Both the position numbers and the translations under genes were made by a program. Below the pieces are notes generated by a model, which saw nothing but the letters and a program-made list of their open reading frames with translations, was not told the origin of the DNA and did no database searches. 64,000 nucleotides of DNA from Blastococcus haudaquaticus (lineage in GTDB: Bacteria; Actinomycetota; Actinomycetes; Mycobacteriales; Geodermatophilaceae), in the NCBI RefSeq assembly GCF_900230285.1, contig NZ_OCNK01000002.1, forward strand, positions 186,001 to 250,000, read 5' to 3'. This document shows positions 6,951 through 14,340 of this stretch, piece after piece (the first letter of the stretch is position 1; each line of letters starts with the position of its first letter).

Positions 6951-8077
6951 CCGGCACCCTGGCCCGGTCGCGCCCTCACCTCGGCGGCGTCGTCCCGCCG
7001 ACGCTGCAGACGCTGCCCGCGGCGGTGGCGGAGAACCTCGCGATCGTCCGGCGACGGACCCGCGCCCGGGTCATGGCGGTGGTCAAGGCCGACGGGTACG
7101 GGCACGGTGCCCGCGCGGTCGCGCACGCCGCGGTCGAGGCCGGCGCGGACTGGCTCGGGACGACGGACGTCGCCGAGGCGTCCGCGCTGCGCGCGGCAGG
7201 GCTCACCGTGCCGATCCTGACGTGGTTGCACCCCTCCGGCGTGGACGCCGAGACCGCCGCCGTGGACCGGATCGACGTCGCGGTCGGCTCCGTCGACGAA
7301 CTGGAGGCATGGCTGCCGGACGCCTGCCGCAGCGTCCGGGTCCACCTGAACATGGACACCGGCATGGCGCGGGAGGGGTGCCCTCCACCCGAATGGGAGG
7401 CACTGATCGCGCGGGCCCAGCAGGCACAGCGACAGGGCAGGATCCGCGTCGTCGGCCTCATGGGACACCTCCCGTCGGCCGACCGGGCACGACCCGAGGC
7501 GAACGAGGCAGCCGTCGTGCAGCTGAGGCGCGCCGGGCGAGCGCTCACGGCGGCGGGCTTCGGCGCGCCGCTCACCCACCTGGCCGCCACCTCCGGAACG
7601 CTGACGGACCCGGCCACCCATTTCGGGATGGTCCGCGTGGGCGCCGGCCTCGTCGGCATCGACCCGTCGGGGACGACCGACCTGCACGGCGCGTCGAGGC
7701 TGACCGCCCCGATCGTGCACCGGACGACCGCCGGTCCGGGGACACCGGTGGGCTACGACGGAGCATTCGTCACCACGAGGCCCACCAACCTCGGCGTCCT
7801 GCCACTCGGGTACGCCGACGGGATCCCGCGGGAGATCGCTTCCGCGGCCTCGGTGGAGATCCGGGGACGGCGGTACCCGGTCGTCGGGCGGGTCTCGATG
7901 GACCAGATCGTCATCGACACCGGTGCGGACGCCTTCCCGCTCGGCACGACCGCGACGGTGTTCGGCCCACGGGGTGGCGCGGCACCGACCGTCCACGACT
8001 GGGCCCGCTGGGCGGGGACCATCCCGCACACCGTCGTCACGGGCATCGGCCCCCGCGTGCGACGGACGGTCGCATGA
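6947..8077 (+). CDS. alr: alanine racemase (soluble; possible VanT-like role)
   Basis: PLP-dependent amino-acid racemase, 376 aa, interconverting L- and D-alanine (or serine in Van-type systems). The PLP lysine is Lys47 in VVKADGYGHG; the opposite catalytic tyrosine is Tyr270 in VGYDGAF; the MDTGM and GYADGIPR motifs are conserved. The C-terminus reads TIPHTVVTGIGPRV where many alanine racemases have T-I-x-Y-E, so the conserved Tyr-Glu pair is absent. There is no membrane domain, unlike VanT of VanC/VanG operons. GTG start overlaps the preceding stop (GTGA), and the stop overlaps the ligase start (ATGA), so the three proteins are translationally coupled. Confidence 0.9.
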   Translation: MTGTLARSRPHLGGVVPPTLQTLPAAVAENLAIVRRRTRARVMAVVKADGYGHGARAVAHAAVEAGADWLGTTDVAEASALRAAGLTVPILTWLHPSGVDAETAAVDRIDVAVGSVDELEAWLPDACRSVRVHLNMDTGMAREGCPPPEWEALIARAQQAQRQGRIRVVGLMGHLPSADRARPEANEAAVVQLRRAGRALTAAGFGAPLTHLAATSGTLTDPATHFGMVRVGAGLVGIDPSGTTDLHGASRLTAPIVHRTTAGPGTPVGYDGAFVTTRPTNLGVLPLGYADGIPREIASAASVEIRGRRYPVVGRVSMDQIVIDTGADAFPLGTTATVFGPRGGAAPTVHDWARWAGTIPHTVVTGIGPRVRRTVA

Positions 8078-9066
8078 CCCCGCACGTGCTGGTCATCGGC
8101 GGCGGGCAGAACGCCGAGCACGACGTCTCCCTCGGATCGGCAGCGGGCGTCGAGGAGGCGCTGCGCAGCCGCGGGATCGAGGTCACCGCCGTCACCGTCG
8201 GCCGCGACGGGCGATGGAGGCACCAGGCGGAACCGCTGGGCGCGAACGCGGCCGACTCCGTGGTCGCGGCCCTACCGCTGCTCGCCCGGGCCGACGTGGT
8301 CTTCCCGGCGATCCACGGCCCGCTGGGCGAGGACGGGACGCTCGCCGCGCTGTGCGCCCTCACCCACACCCCGGTGGTCGGCTCGGGCACGCGGGCCGGC
8401 GCGATCGGCATGGACAAGTGGGCCACCAAGCTCGTCGCCGAGGCGATCGGGATACCCACCGCCCCCGGACGGCTGGTGCACGCGGGCGACGTGGCCGGCA
8501 TCGAGTTCGACGAGCCGGTCGTCGTCAAACCGGTCTCTGCCGGGTCGAGCCACGGCGTGGGGCTCGCCCGCGACGCCGGCCGGCTCGCGGTGGCGCTTCG
8601 GGCCGCGGCCCGCCACGACGACCGGATCCTGGTCGAGCGGGTGGTCCGCGGCCGCGAGATCGACGTCGCCGTCCTGCGGGAGGCCGACGGGCGCTGCTGG
8701 GCGCCGCCGCCGTTGGAGATCCACGCCGACGGGCTGTTCGACACCGCCACGAAGTACGACGGCACCGCACGGTTCACCGTGCCCGCCGACCTGAGCGACG
8801 CGGAGTGCGCCGCACTGACGCGCGCGGCGCTGCGGATGTTCGACGCCCTCGGCTGCGCCGGGGTCGCGCGCGTCGACTTCTTCCTCACCGACGACGGCCC
8901 CGTGCTCAACGAGGTCAACACGATGCCGGGGATGACCGCCCGGTCCCAGGTGCCCATGATGTTCGCGGCGGCGGGGGTGTCGTACGAGGACCTGGTCGTC
9001 CGGCTGGTCGACGCCGCCATGACGTCGGCACCGCCACGCGGTGCCGGGGAGGGGCCGGGAGCGTGA
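8074..9066 (+). CDS. ddl: D-alanine--D-alanine ligase family enzyme
   Basis: ATP-grasp ligase joining two D-amino acids for peptidoglycan precursors, 330 aa. Conserved features: EHDVSLGSA at 15-23 (N-terminal D-Ala binding glutamate), VVVKPVSAGSSHGVG for ATP binding, omega-loop LysTyr at 227-228 (TKYDG), and the metal-binding end LNEVNTMPGMTARS. A Lys-Tyr omega-loop is typical of D-Ala-D-Ala and D-Ala-D-Ser ligases, whereas VanA/VanB-type D-lactate ligases lack it, so depsipeptide formation is unlikely (family knowledge). It ends a carboxypeptidase-racemase-ligase operon. Whether it is the housekeeping enzyme or a second, inducible ligase depends on the rest of the genome. Confidence 0.9.
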   Translation: MTPHVLVIGGGQNAEHDVSLGSAAGVEEALRSRGIEVTAVTVGRDGRWRHQAEPLGANAADSVVAALPLLARADVVFPAIHGPLGEDGTLAALCALTHTPVVGSGTRAGAIGMDKWATKLVAEAIGIPTAPGRLVHAGDVAGIEFDEPVVVKPVSAGSSHGVGLARDAGRLAVALRAAARHDDRILVERVVRGREIDVAVLREADGRCWAPPPLEIHADGLFDTATKYDGTARFTVPADLSDAECAALTRAALRMFDALGCAGVARVDFFLTDDGPVLNEVNTMPGMTARSQVPMMFAAAGVSYEDLVVRLVDAAMTSAPPRGAGEGPGA

Positions 9067-9078
9067 GCCGACGGCGCC

Positions 9079-9846
9079 TCACCCCAGCAGTGGCCGGATG
9101 TTCTCCACCCACACGTCCCAGCCCAGCCGGCCGATCAACGCCGTCACGACCACGAGGAAGACGACCCGGATGAAGCGGCTGCCCCGGGCGGTCGCCGTCC
9201 GGGCACCGAGATAGCCGCCGAGCATGTTGGCGGCACCCAGGACGAGCCCCAGGCCCCAGAAGACCGCTCCGTAGGGCGCGAAGTAGAGCAACGCCCCGAC
9301 GTTGGTGGCGACGTTGACGATCTTGGCCTTGGCGCTGGCGTTGAGGAAGTCGTAGCCCAGCAGCGACACCATGGCGAAGACGAGGAACGAACCGGTCCCG
9401 GGGCCCAGGACGCCGTCGTAGAAGCCGATGCCGCCGCCCACCGCCGCGGCGACGCCGTGGTGTCGCCGCCCGGTGTGCCGCAACGCGGTCACCTCCCCCA
9501 GTGCCGGGCGCAGCACGGTGAACGTCGCGATGGCCACCAGTGCCACGACGATGACCGGCTTGAACACCTCGGCCGGCAGCGCCGCGGCGACGGACGCCCC
9601 GGCGAAGCTGCTCACCAGGGCGACGCCGGCCATCGGCAGCGCGGTCCGCAGGTCGGGGCGCACCCGGCGGTAGTAGGTGACGGCGCTGGTCGTGGTGCCG
9701 AAGACCGAGGCCAGCTTGTTCGTCGCCAGGGCCTGCACCGGGCTCATCCCGGGAACGAGCAACAGGGCCGGCAGCTGCAGGAGACCGCCGCCACCGACGA
9801 CCGCGTCGATCCACCCGGCCGCGAGCGCCGCCACCAGGAGGAGCAC
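9079..9846 (-). CDS. TauE/SafE family sulfite exporter-like membrane protein
   Basis: Membrane permease of the TSUP (TauE/SafE, COG0730) family, about 255 aa with seven or eight membrane segments, handling sulfite, sulfonates or related anions. The two diagnostic half-repeats are AGWIDAVVGGGGLLQLPALL near the N-terminus and GIGFYDGVLGPGTGSFLVFA in the second half. No ATG is available; the GTG at 9846 is chosen because GGAG lies five bases upstream and it precedes the first membrane segment. A CTG overlapping the upstream stop would add 18 residues. It follows the phospholipase D gene closely and is convergent with the ligase gene. Confidence 0.85.
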   Translation of the reverse strand: MLLLVAALAAGWIDAVVGGGGLLQLPALLLVPGMSPVQALATNKLASVFGTTTSAVTYYRRVRPDLRTALPMAGVALVSSFAGASVAAALPAEVFKPVIVVALVAIATFTVLRPALGEVTALRHTGRRHHGVAAAVGGGIGFYDGVLGPGTGSFLVFAMVSLLGYDFLNASAKAKIVNVATNVGALLYFAPYGAVFWGLGLVLGAANMLGGYLGARTATARGSRFIRVVFLVVVTALIGRLGWDVWVENIRPLLG

Positions 9847-9899
9847 CAGGACTCCGGGCGTCAGCCCCTCCGGGAACAGGCCGCCCGGTAGCTCGACCG

Positions 9900-11480
9900 T
9901 CAGGAGCGCGTCCGGTTCCGCGGCTTCCGGCGGCGGGCGAAGAACCGCTCCACCCGTCGCCAGCGGTTCGGCGTCTTCTCCGGGTCCATCAGCTCGGACT
10001 CGGCGAGCGCCCGGTCGGCCGGACCCAGCTCGGGCGGTTCGAACGGCACCAGCGAGCGACCGGTCGGCCGGCGCAGTCGCTCGATGCCCCGCACGAGCGA
10101 GCCGGTGTCGGCGACCGCGGCGGCGACCTCGTCCGGCTCGCAGCCGAGGTGCTCGGCGAGCAGGCGGTCCCGGATGCCGACGATGGTCGCGGCCAGCCGG
10201 TCGGCACCCGGTCGCCCCTCGACCGCCTCCACCGCCACGTCGAGCTCGGTGTCCAGGCCCATCGAGCGGTTGTTCACGTTGCTCGATCCCAGGCGCAGCA
10301 GACGGTCGTCGATCACGGTCACCTTGGCGTGCACGTAGATGTGCTCGCGCTGCTCCGTCACCGGGGTGTAGAGCCGGAACCGGTCGTGGACGTCGGCCTC
10401 GCGGACGATCTCCAGGACCCGGGCCCGCGCGGTTCCCATCGCCTTCTCGGAGAGCCACCCGTCGGCGGTCCACGGGTTGAGCACGACGACCTCCGGCCCG
10501 TCCGGCTCGCGCAGCCGCTCGGCGATCGCCTCCGCGATGCGGCGGCTGGCGAAGTACTGGCTCTCCACGTAGATCGACCGGACGGCAGCGGCGATCGCGG
10601 CCAGCCACAGCAGCTCGACCTCGTGCACCAGGCTCGTCCCGCCGTGCTCGGGGTGGGTGCGGGAGATGGCGACGTCGACGTCGGTGAGCAGGGGCTCGAC
10701 GTCCTGGGGCCAGCAGTCCCGCGACTCGGGGATCGGCTCGAGCCGCTCCCCGGTGCCGCTCTGCCACCGCTCGCGCGCGAGCTCGGCAACTGCCCGTGCG
10801 GCGGGCCCCGTCATGATGCTGGTCGCGTCGTGCCAGGGCCCGGTCAGCCGGCCCGGGACGCGCCCGGTCGCCGGGCGGCGCCGGTGCGGGTTGGCGTCGG
10901 TGTGGTCGGAGGTGTCCCACCGGTCGGCGGTGACGTCGATGCCGCCGGTGAAGACCAGGCAGTCGTCGATCACGACGATCTTCTGGTGGTGCGCGCCGCC
11001 GACCGGGTGGTGGGTGTCCACGGTGAAGGTGAGCCGGTCGGGCGTGCGGCGGTCGAGGAGCACGATGGGCTTGAGGCCCCGACCGAGCGCGCGCAGCATG
11101 CCGAGGTCCCACTGCAGGACCCCGATCTCCAGCCGCGGCTCGGCCTGCACCGCCGTCTCGAGGACGGCCCCCAGCCGATCGTCCTCCGGCCGGCCGCCGC
11201 CGAGGGGATCGAGCCGGATCCGCGGGTCGAAGTCCCAGCCGATGAAGAGCACCCGTCGTTCGGCCTGGAGCACGGCACGCTTCAACGTGGCGAAGTAGCC
11301 GGCGGCGTCGACGAAGATCCCGAAGCGGGTGGCCCGCTCGACCCGCCAGCAGGTCTCCCCGGGGATCAGCAGCGGTGCACCCTGCTCGGGCCGGCCGTCG
11401 TCGCGGGCGTCCTGTTGCGTGGGCAGCGCGATACCCGGGTCCGTATCGGGCTCCGTCGTCGCCTCGCCGCCGTCGATCAC
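9900..11480 (-). CDS. phospholipase D-like protein (cardiolipin synthase family)
   Basis: PLD-superfamily phosphodiesterase or transphosphatidylase, 526 aa. Two HKD motifs are seen: HHQKIVVIDDCLVFTGGID (His165, Lys167, Asp172) and HAKVTVIDDRLLRLGSSN near residue 385. This two-motif arrangement fits cardiolipin synthases and bacterial PLDs acting on membrane phospholipids. There are no transmembrane segments at the N-terminus, so it is more like a soluble or peripheral PLD than a canonical Cls. Residues 1-40 are acidic and low complexity. The TauE-like gene follows, overlapping or within a few tens of bases, so the two are likely co-transcribed. Confidence 0.88.
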   Translation of the reverse strand: MIDGGEATTEPDTDPGIALPTQQDARDDGRPEQGAPLLIPGETCWRVERATRFGIFVDAAGYFATLKRAVLQAERRVLFIGWDFDPRIRLDPLGGGRPEDDRLGAVLETAVQAEPRLEIGVLQWDLGMLRALGRGLKPIVLLDRRTPDRLTFTVDTHHPVGGAHHQKIVVIDDCLVFTGGIDVTADRWDTSDHTDANPHRRRPATGRVPGRLTGPWHDATSIMTGPAARAVAELARERWQSGTGERLEPIPESRDCWPQDVEPLLTDVDVAISRTHPEHGGTSLVHEVELLWLAAIAAAVRSIYVESQYFASRRIAEAIAERLREPDGPEVVVLNPWTADGWLSEKAMGTARARVLEIVREADVHDRFRLYTPVTEQREHIYVHAKVTVIDDRLLRLGSSNVNNRSMGLDTELDVAVEAVEGRPGADRLAATIVGIRDRLLAEHLGCEPDEVAAAVADTGSLVRGIERLRRPTGRSLVPFEPPELGPADRALAESELMDPEKTPNRWRRVERFFARRRKPRNRTRS

Positions 11481-11630
11481 GTCGGCAGTCTGCCCGTCGC
11501 GGTGGACGGAACCAACGACCGACTGCTCCTCGGCATGGCCCGGCCGGCCCCGACCCGGCCGCGTCCGGACACCCGGCGGCCCGACCCTGGCCGGACCCGG
11601 ATCCCGTGCCTCCTCCGGCAGGATGGCGGC

Positions 11631-12086
11631 ATGAACGTTCCTCCGAAGCCGTCACGAACCGTTGCGGCCCTGGTCGCGGGCACGGCCACGACGGCGTACT
11701 ACGCCACGCCGGATCTCGTCACGTCCCGCCGGGCGCGCGGCTGGGTCAAGGCGGGACTGGTCGCGATCTCCTCCGCCGCGGCCGTGCCGGAGGTACGGGC
11801 AGCATGGGCCGGGTCCCGCGAGCAGCAGGACCCCGACGGCGTGACACTCGGCTCGCTGCCACTCCGGAGCAAGGTCGTCGTGTTCGGCGTCGTGGGCGCT
11901 GCGCTCGCGTGCGCCGTCAGCGGCGCGCGCATCGCGGAACGCTGGGCCTTCCGGCACGGCGAGGCGCGGGCGGCGGCCGGCAAGCGGCTGCCGCACACCG
12001 GTCCGGCCCTGGTCTACGGCGCCGTGGCTACCGGGCTCGCGCTCCTCCCGGCTCCGTCGCCGACACCGGGGGCAGCCCCGGAGTGA
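11631..12086 (+). CDS. small membrane protein, function unknown
   Basis: A 151-aa protein not matched to a family I can name. It has a weakly hydrophobic N-terminus (VAALVAGTATTAYYAT), a middle membrane segment (VVVFGVVGAALACAVSG near 81-97) and a C-terminal one (ALVYGAVATGLALLPA near 126-141). The PEVRAAWAGSREQQDPDGVTL loop lies between. The ATG is preceded by GGCAGGATGGCGGC, a modest ribosome site. It is divergent from the phospholipase D gene and convergent with the next membrane protein. The opposite-strand reading is a shadow. Confidence 0.7.
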   Translation: MNVPPKPSRTVAALVAGTATTAYYATPDLVTSRRARGWVKAGLVAISSAAAVPEVRAAWAGSREQQDPDGVTLGSLPLRSKVVVFGVVGAALACAVSGARIAERWAFRHGEARAAAGKRLPHTGPALVYGAVATGLALLPAPSPTPGAAPE

Positions 12087-12142
12087 CGCGGCGACGGTGC
12101 CGCACCCGGTTGCCGGAGCGCGCACGCGCTCGCGCGCTGGGG

Positions 12143-12778
12143 TCAGGCAGTCCGGTGGGCGCGGTCGTCGGCCGGCACGGCGGCCTGTCGTCGCGCGGTC
12201 ACCCGGTCGGGATATCGCCCGGTGAACTCCGCCAGGCCCCACAGGACGGCGATCGGCACGACCCAGTTCAGCGCCAGTTCGAGCAGGTGACCGGACGCGC
12301 GGCTCGTGGCGTGCGCGTCCAGCACCGTGACCAGGACTCCCGCCGACCCGATCACCACGAGCCCGCCACCCCAGGCCGCGCTGATGACCCGGTTGACGGA
12401 GCGGAAGGTCGGCGATCCCCAGTACTCACGGGGGGTCGACTGCCGCGCGTACTCCTCCGTGAACGGCCGCACCGACGCGGTCCCGAGGACGAACAGGCCG
12501 AGGACCACCCCGACCAGCGGCCGTCCCCACGTGTAGAGCCAGTCGTCCACGTCACGGCCACCGATGAAACCGGCCACCGCGACGACGGCGAACAGCACGA
12601 GGGAGGCCGCGTCGAGGGTCACCGGTCCGTGCCCTCGCCCCGCGAGTGCGAGCGCCACGACGGTCATCGCCACCGCGAGCACGGCGCCCCAGGCCACCGC
12701 GTCGGCCGCCGGCCGGTGGGCCACGACGGTGAACGCGATCCAGGGCAGGAATCCGGAGACGAAGGCAGCGGGCTTCAT
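12143..12778 (-). CDS. integral membrane protein, function unknown
   Basis: A 211-aa polytopic membrane protein with about six hydrophobic segments beginning at the N-terminus (FVSGFLPWIAFTVVAHRP, then VAWGAVLAVAMTVVALALAG and further). Between segments four and five is a soluble loop with RPFTEEYARQSTPREYWGSPTF, shared by a widespread uncharacterised bacterial membrane family. The ATG has GAGGAG immediately upstream. It is divergent from a CPA2-type antiporter, and its promoter has paired TTGGAG boxes with 11-bp period followed eight bases later by GGCAGC, mirrored on the antiporter side, so both genes are probably co-regulated, perhaps by the SARP protein encoded downstream. Confidence 0.78.
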   Translation of the reverse strand: MKPAAFVSGFLPWIAFTVVAHRPAADAVAWGAVLAVAMTVVALALAGRGHGPVTLDAASLVLFAVVAVAGFIGGRDVDDWLYTWGRPLVGVVLGLFVLGTASVRPFTEEYARQSTPREYWGSPTFRSVNRVISAAWGGGLVVIGSAGVLVTVLDAHATSRASGHLLELALNWVVPIAVLWGLAEFTGRYPDRVTARRQAAVPADDRAHRTA

Positions 12779-12801
12779 GCTCCTCACGCTGCCCCCGCCC
12801 T

Positions 12802-12819
12802 CTCCAAGCGCACTCCAAC
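12802..12819 (-). promoter_or_regulatory. paired TTGGAG boxes, 11-bp period, facing the membrane protein gene
   Basis: On the - strand this reads TTGGAG-TGCGC-TTGGAG, two identical hexamers with an 11-bp period. The second hexamer is followed by 8 bp and GGCAGCGT, then the ribosome site and ATG of the membrane protein. Direct repeats with 11-bp period ending 8 bp before the -10 region are the known architecture of SARP-activated promoters. Confidence 0.55.
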
Positions 12820-12860
12820 CGCCGGCGCAGGGCGCCCGGCGCCTCCGGCTGCCGCGACGC

Positions 12861-12878
12861 GTTGGCGCCCGCTTGGAG
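12861..12878 (+). promoter_or_regulatory. paired TTGG(A/C)G boxes, 11-bp period, facing the antiporter gene
   Basis: TTGGCG-CCCGC-TTGGAG followed by 8 bp and GGCAGCAT. It is the mirror image of the box at 12802-12819; the two form a 14-of-18 inverted repeat. Likely activator site for the antiporter, bound by the same SARP- or OmpR-type winged-helix protein. Confidence 0.55.
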
Positions 12879-12935
12879 CACCGCACGGCAGCATGGCCCG
12901 CACGCCGCCGGCCGCGGGGGCCGTGAGGAGGAGCG

Positions 12936-14141
12936 GTGGACGACGTCGTCTCGATCGACACGCTCGCCGCCGTCGCCGCGGTCGCGCTGATCGCGGCGGT
13001 GCTGGCCGGGCTGCTCCCCCGCCTTCCGGTGCCGCAGGTGGTGCTGCTGCTGGCCGGCGGAATCCTGATCGGACCCGACGTCCTGGCGCTGGGCACGCCG
13101 GCCGACGTGCGGGTGCTCGCCGACGTCGGGCTCGGCTTCGTCTTCCTGCTGGCCGGCTACGAGATCGACCTGCGGCTGTTCCGGGAGGACGCCGGACGGC
13201 GCGCGCTGCTGGCGTGGGCGGTCTCCTTCGGACTCGCAGCCGGCGTCGTCGGCCTCCTCGGCGCCGCCGGGGTGGTGGAGTCCTTCCTCCCGATCGCCCT
13301 GGGCCTCACCACCACGGCCCTCGGGACGCTGCTGCCGGTCCTGCGGGAGGCGGGTCTCCTCCGCGGCCGGCTCGGGCGGTACCTGCTGGCCACCGGCGGC
13401 GTCGGTGAGCTGTTGCCGGTGCTGGTGATCGCCGTCTTCCTCGGCAGCCAGGGCCGCGCCAGCGCCGTCGTCGCCCTCGGTGGGGTGGCGGTCCTCGCCC
13501 TCGCACTGGGGCTGCTGCGGCACGGCGTGCGTGAAGGCAGCCGCCTGGCCGACGTCGTCCGTGCGGGGCAGAACGAGACCGCCCAGATCACGCTGCGCGG
13601 CACGATCCTGCTGCTGCTGGCGCTCGTCGCCGTCACCGACCGGTTCCACCTCGACGCGGTGCTCGGCGCCTTCCTCGCCGGCCTGGTGCTCCGGCACTGG
13701 GTGGGCACCGCCGCCCCGCTGCTGGAGTCGAAGCTCGACGCCGTGGGCTACGGCTTCTTCGTCCCGTTGTTCTTCGTCTACTCCGGCATGAGCCTCGACC
13801 TGCACGCGATCGGCGAGGCCCCGCTGGCGGTGGTCATGTTCCTGCTCCTCCTCCTGGCCGTCCGGGGCGGGCCGGTCCTGCTGGTCCACCGCGGAGCGCT
13901 GGCCTGGCGCGAGCGCTGCCAGTGCGCTCTGGTGAGCGCGACGGCGCTGCCGGTGCTCGTCGCGCTCACCGAGATCGCCGTCCGCAGCGGCACGCTGACC
14001 TCGGAGGACGCCGCGGCGCTCGTCGGTGCCGGCGCGGTGACGGTGCTGGTGCTGCCGGCCCTCGTGGTCACGCTCGCGCGCCGCGCCGCCGAGCCGTCGC
14101 CCCAGCCGTCACCCGGAGGCCCGGTCGGTCCCGGACGATGA
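12936..14141 (+). CDS. cation/H+ antiporter (CPA2, KefB-like membrane domain)
   Basis: Monovalent cation:proton antiporter membrane domain, 401 aa, about twelve hydrophobic segments. Typical features are VPQVVLLLAGGILIGPDVL in the first segments, FVFLLAGYEIDLRLF, the AFLAGLVLRHW region in the unwound helix and FFVPLFFVYSGMSLDL near the end. There is no TrkA-N or C regulatory domain, so it is shorter than E. coli KefB/KefC. The GTG start follows GAGGAGGAGCG. It is divergent from the membrane protein with mirrored TTGGAG boxes between them; a role in pH or ion homeostasis is likely, but the cation cannot be told. Confidence 0.85.
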   Translation: MDDVVSIDTLAAVAAVALIAAVLAGLLPRLPVPQVVLLLAGGILIGPDVLALGTPADVRVLADVGLGFVFLLAGYEIDLRLFREDAGRRALLAWAVSFGLAAGVVGLLGAAGVVESFLPIALGLTTTALGTLLPVLREAGLLRGRLGRYLLATGGVGELLPVLVIAVFLGSQGRASAVVALGGVAVLALALGLLRHGVREGSRLADVVRAGQNETAQITLRGTILLLLALVAVTDRFHLDAVLGAFLAGLVLRHWVGTAAPLLESKLDAVGYGFFVPLFFVYSGMSLDLHAIGEAPLAVVMFLLLLLAVRGGPVLLVHRGALAWRERCQCALVSATALPVLVALTEIAVRSGTLTSEDAAALVGAGAVTVLVLPALVVTLARRAAEPSPQPSPGGPVGPGR

Positions 14142-14284
14142 CCGCGTCGTCCCACGGGCCCTGGTCCCCCGTGGCGCGCCGCCGCCGGCCCCCTACCGCC
14201 GTCGCGTCGGATGCGGTACGCAGGGGTCCGACGACGCATCGGGACACCCGGTGACCGAGCGGCCTCGCGGCGCTCACGTCGACC

Positions 14285-14304
14285 GAGGTGGGGACGCCCA
14301 CCTC
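14285..14304. promoter_or_regulatory. 8-bp perfect inverted repeat upstream of SARP gene
   Basis: GAGGTGGG-GACG-CCCACCTC, perfect arms with a 4-bp spacer, ending 36 bp before the SARP GTG start. It is either an operator or a 5' leader hairpin. Confidence 0.35.
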
Positions 14305-14340
14305 CACCACGTCACGGGGACGGCTCGGTAGGAGGCCCCG

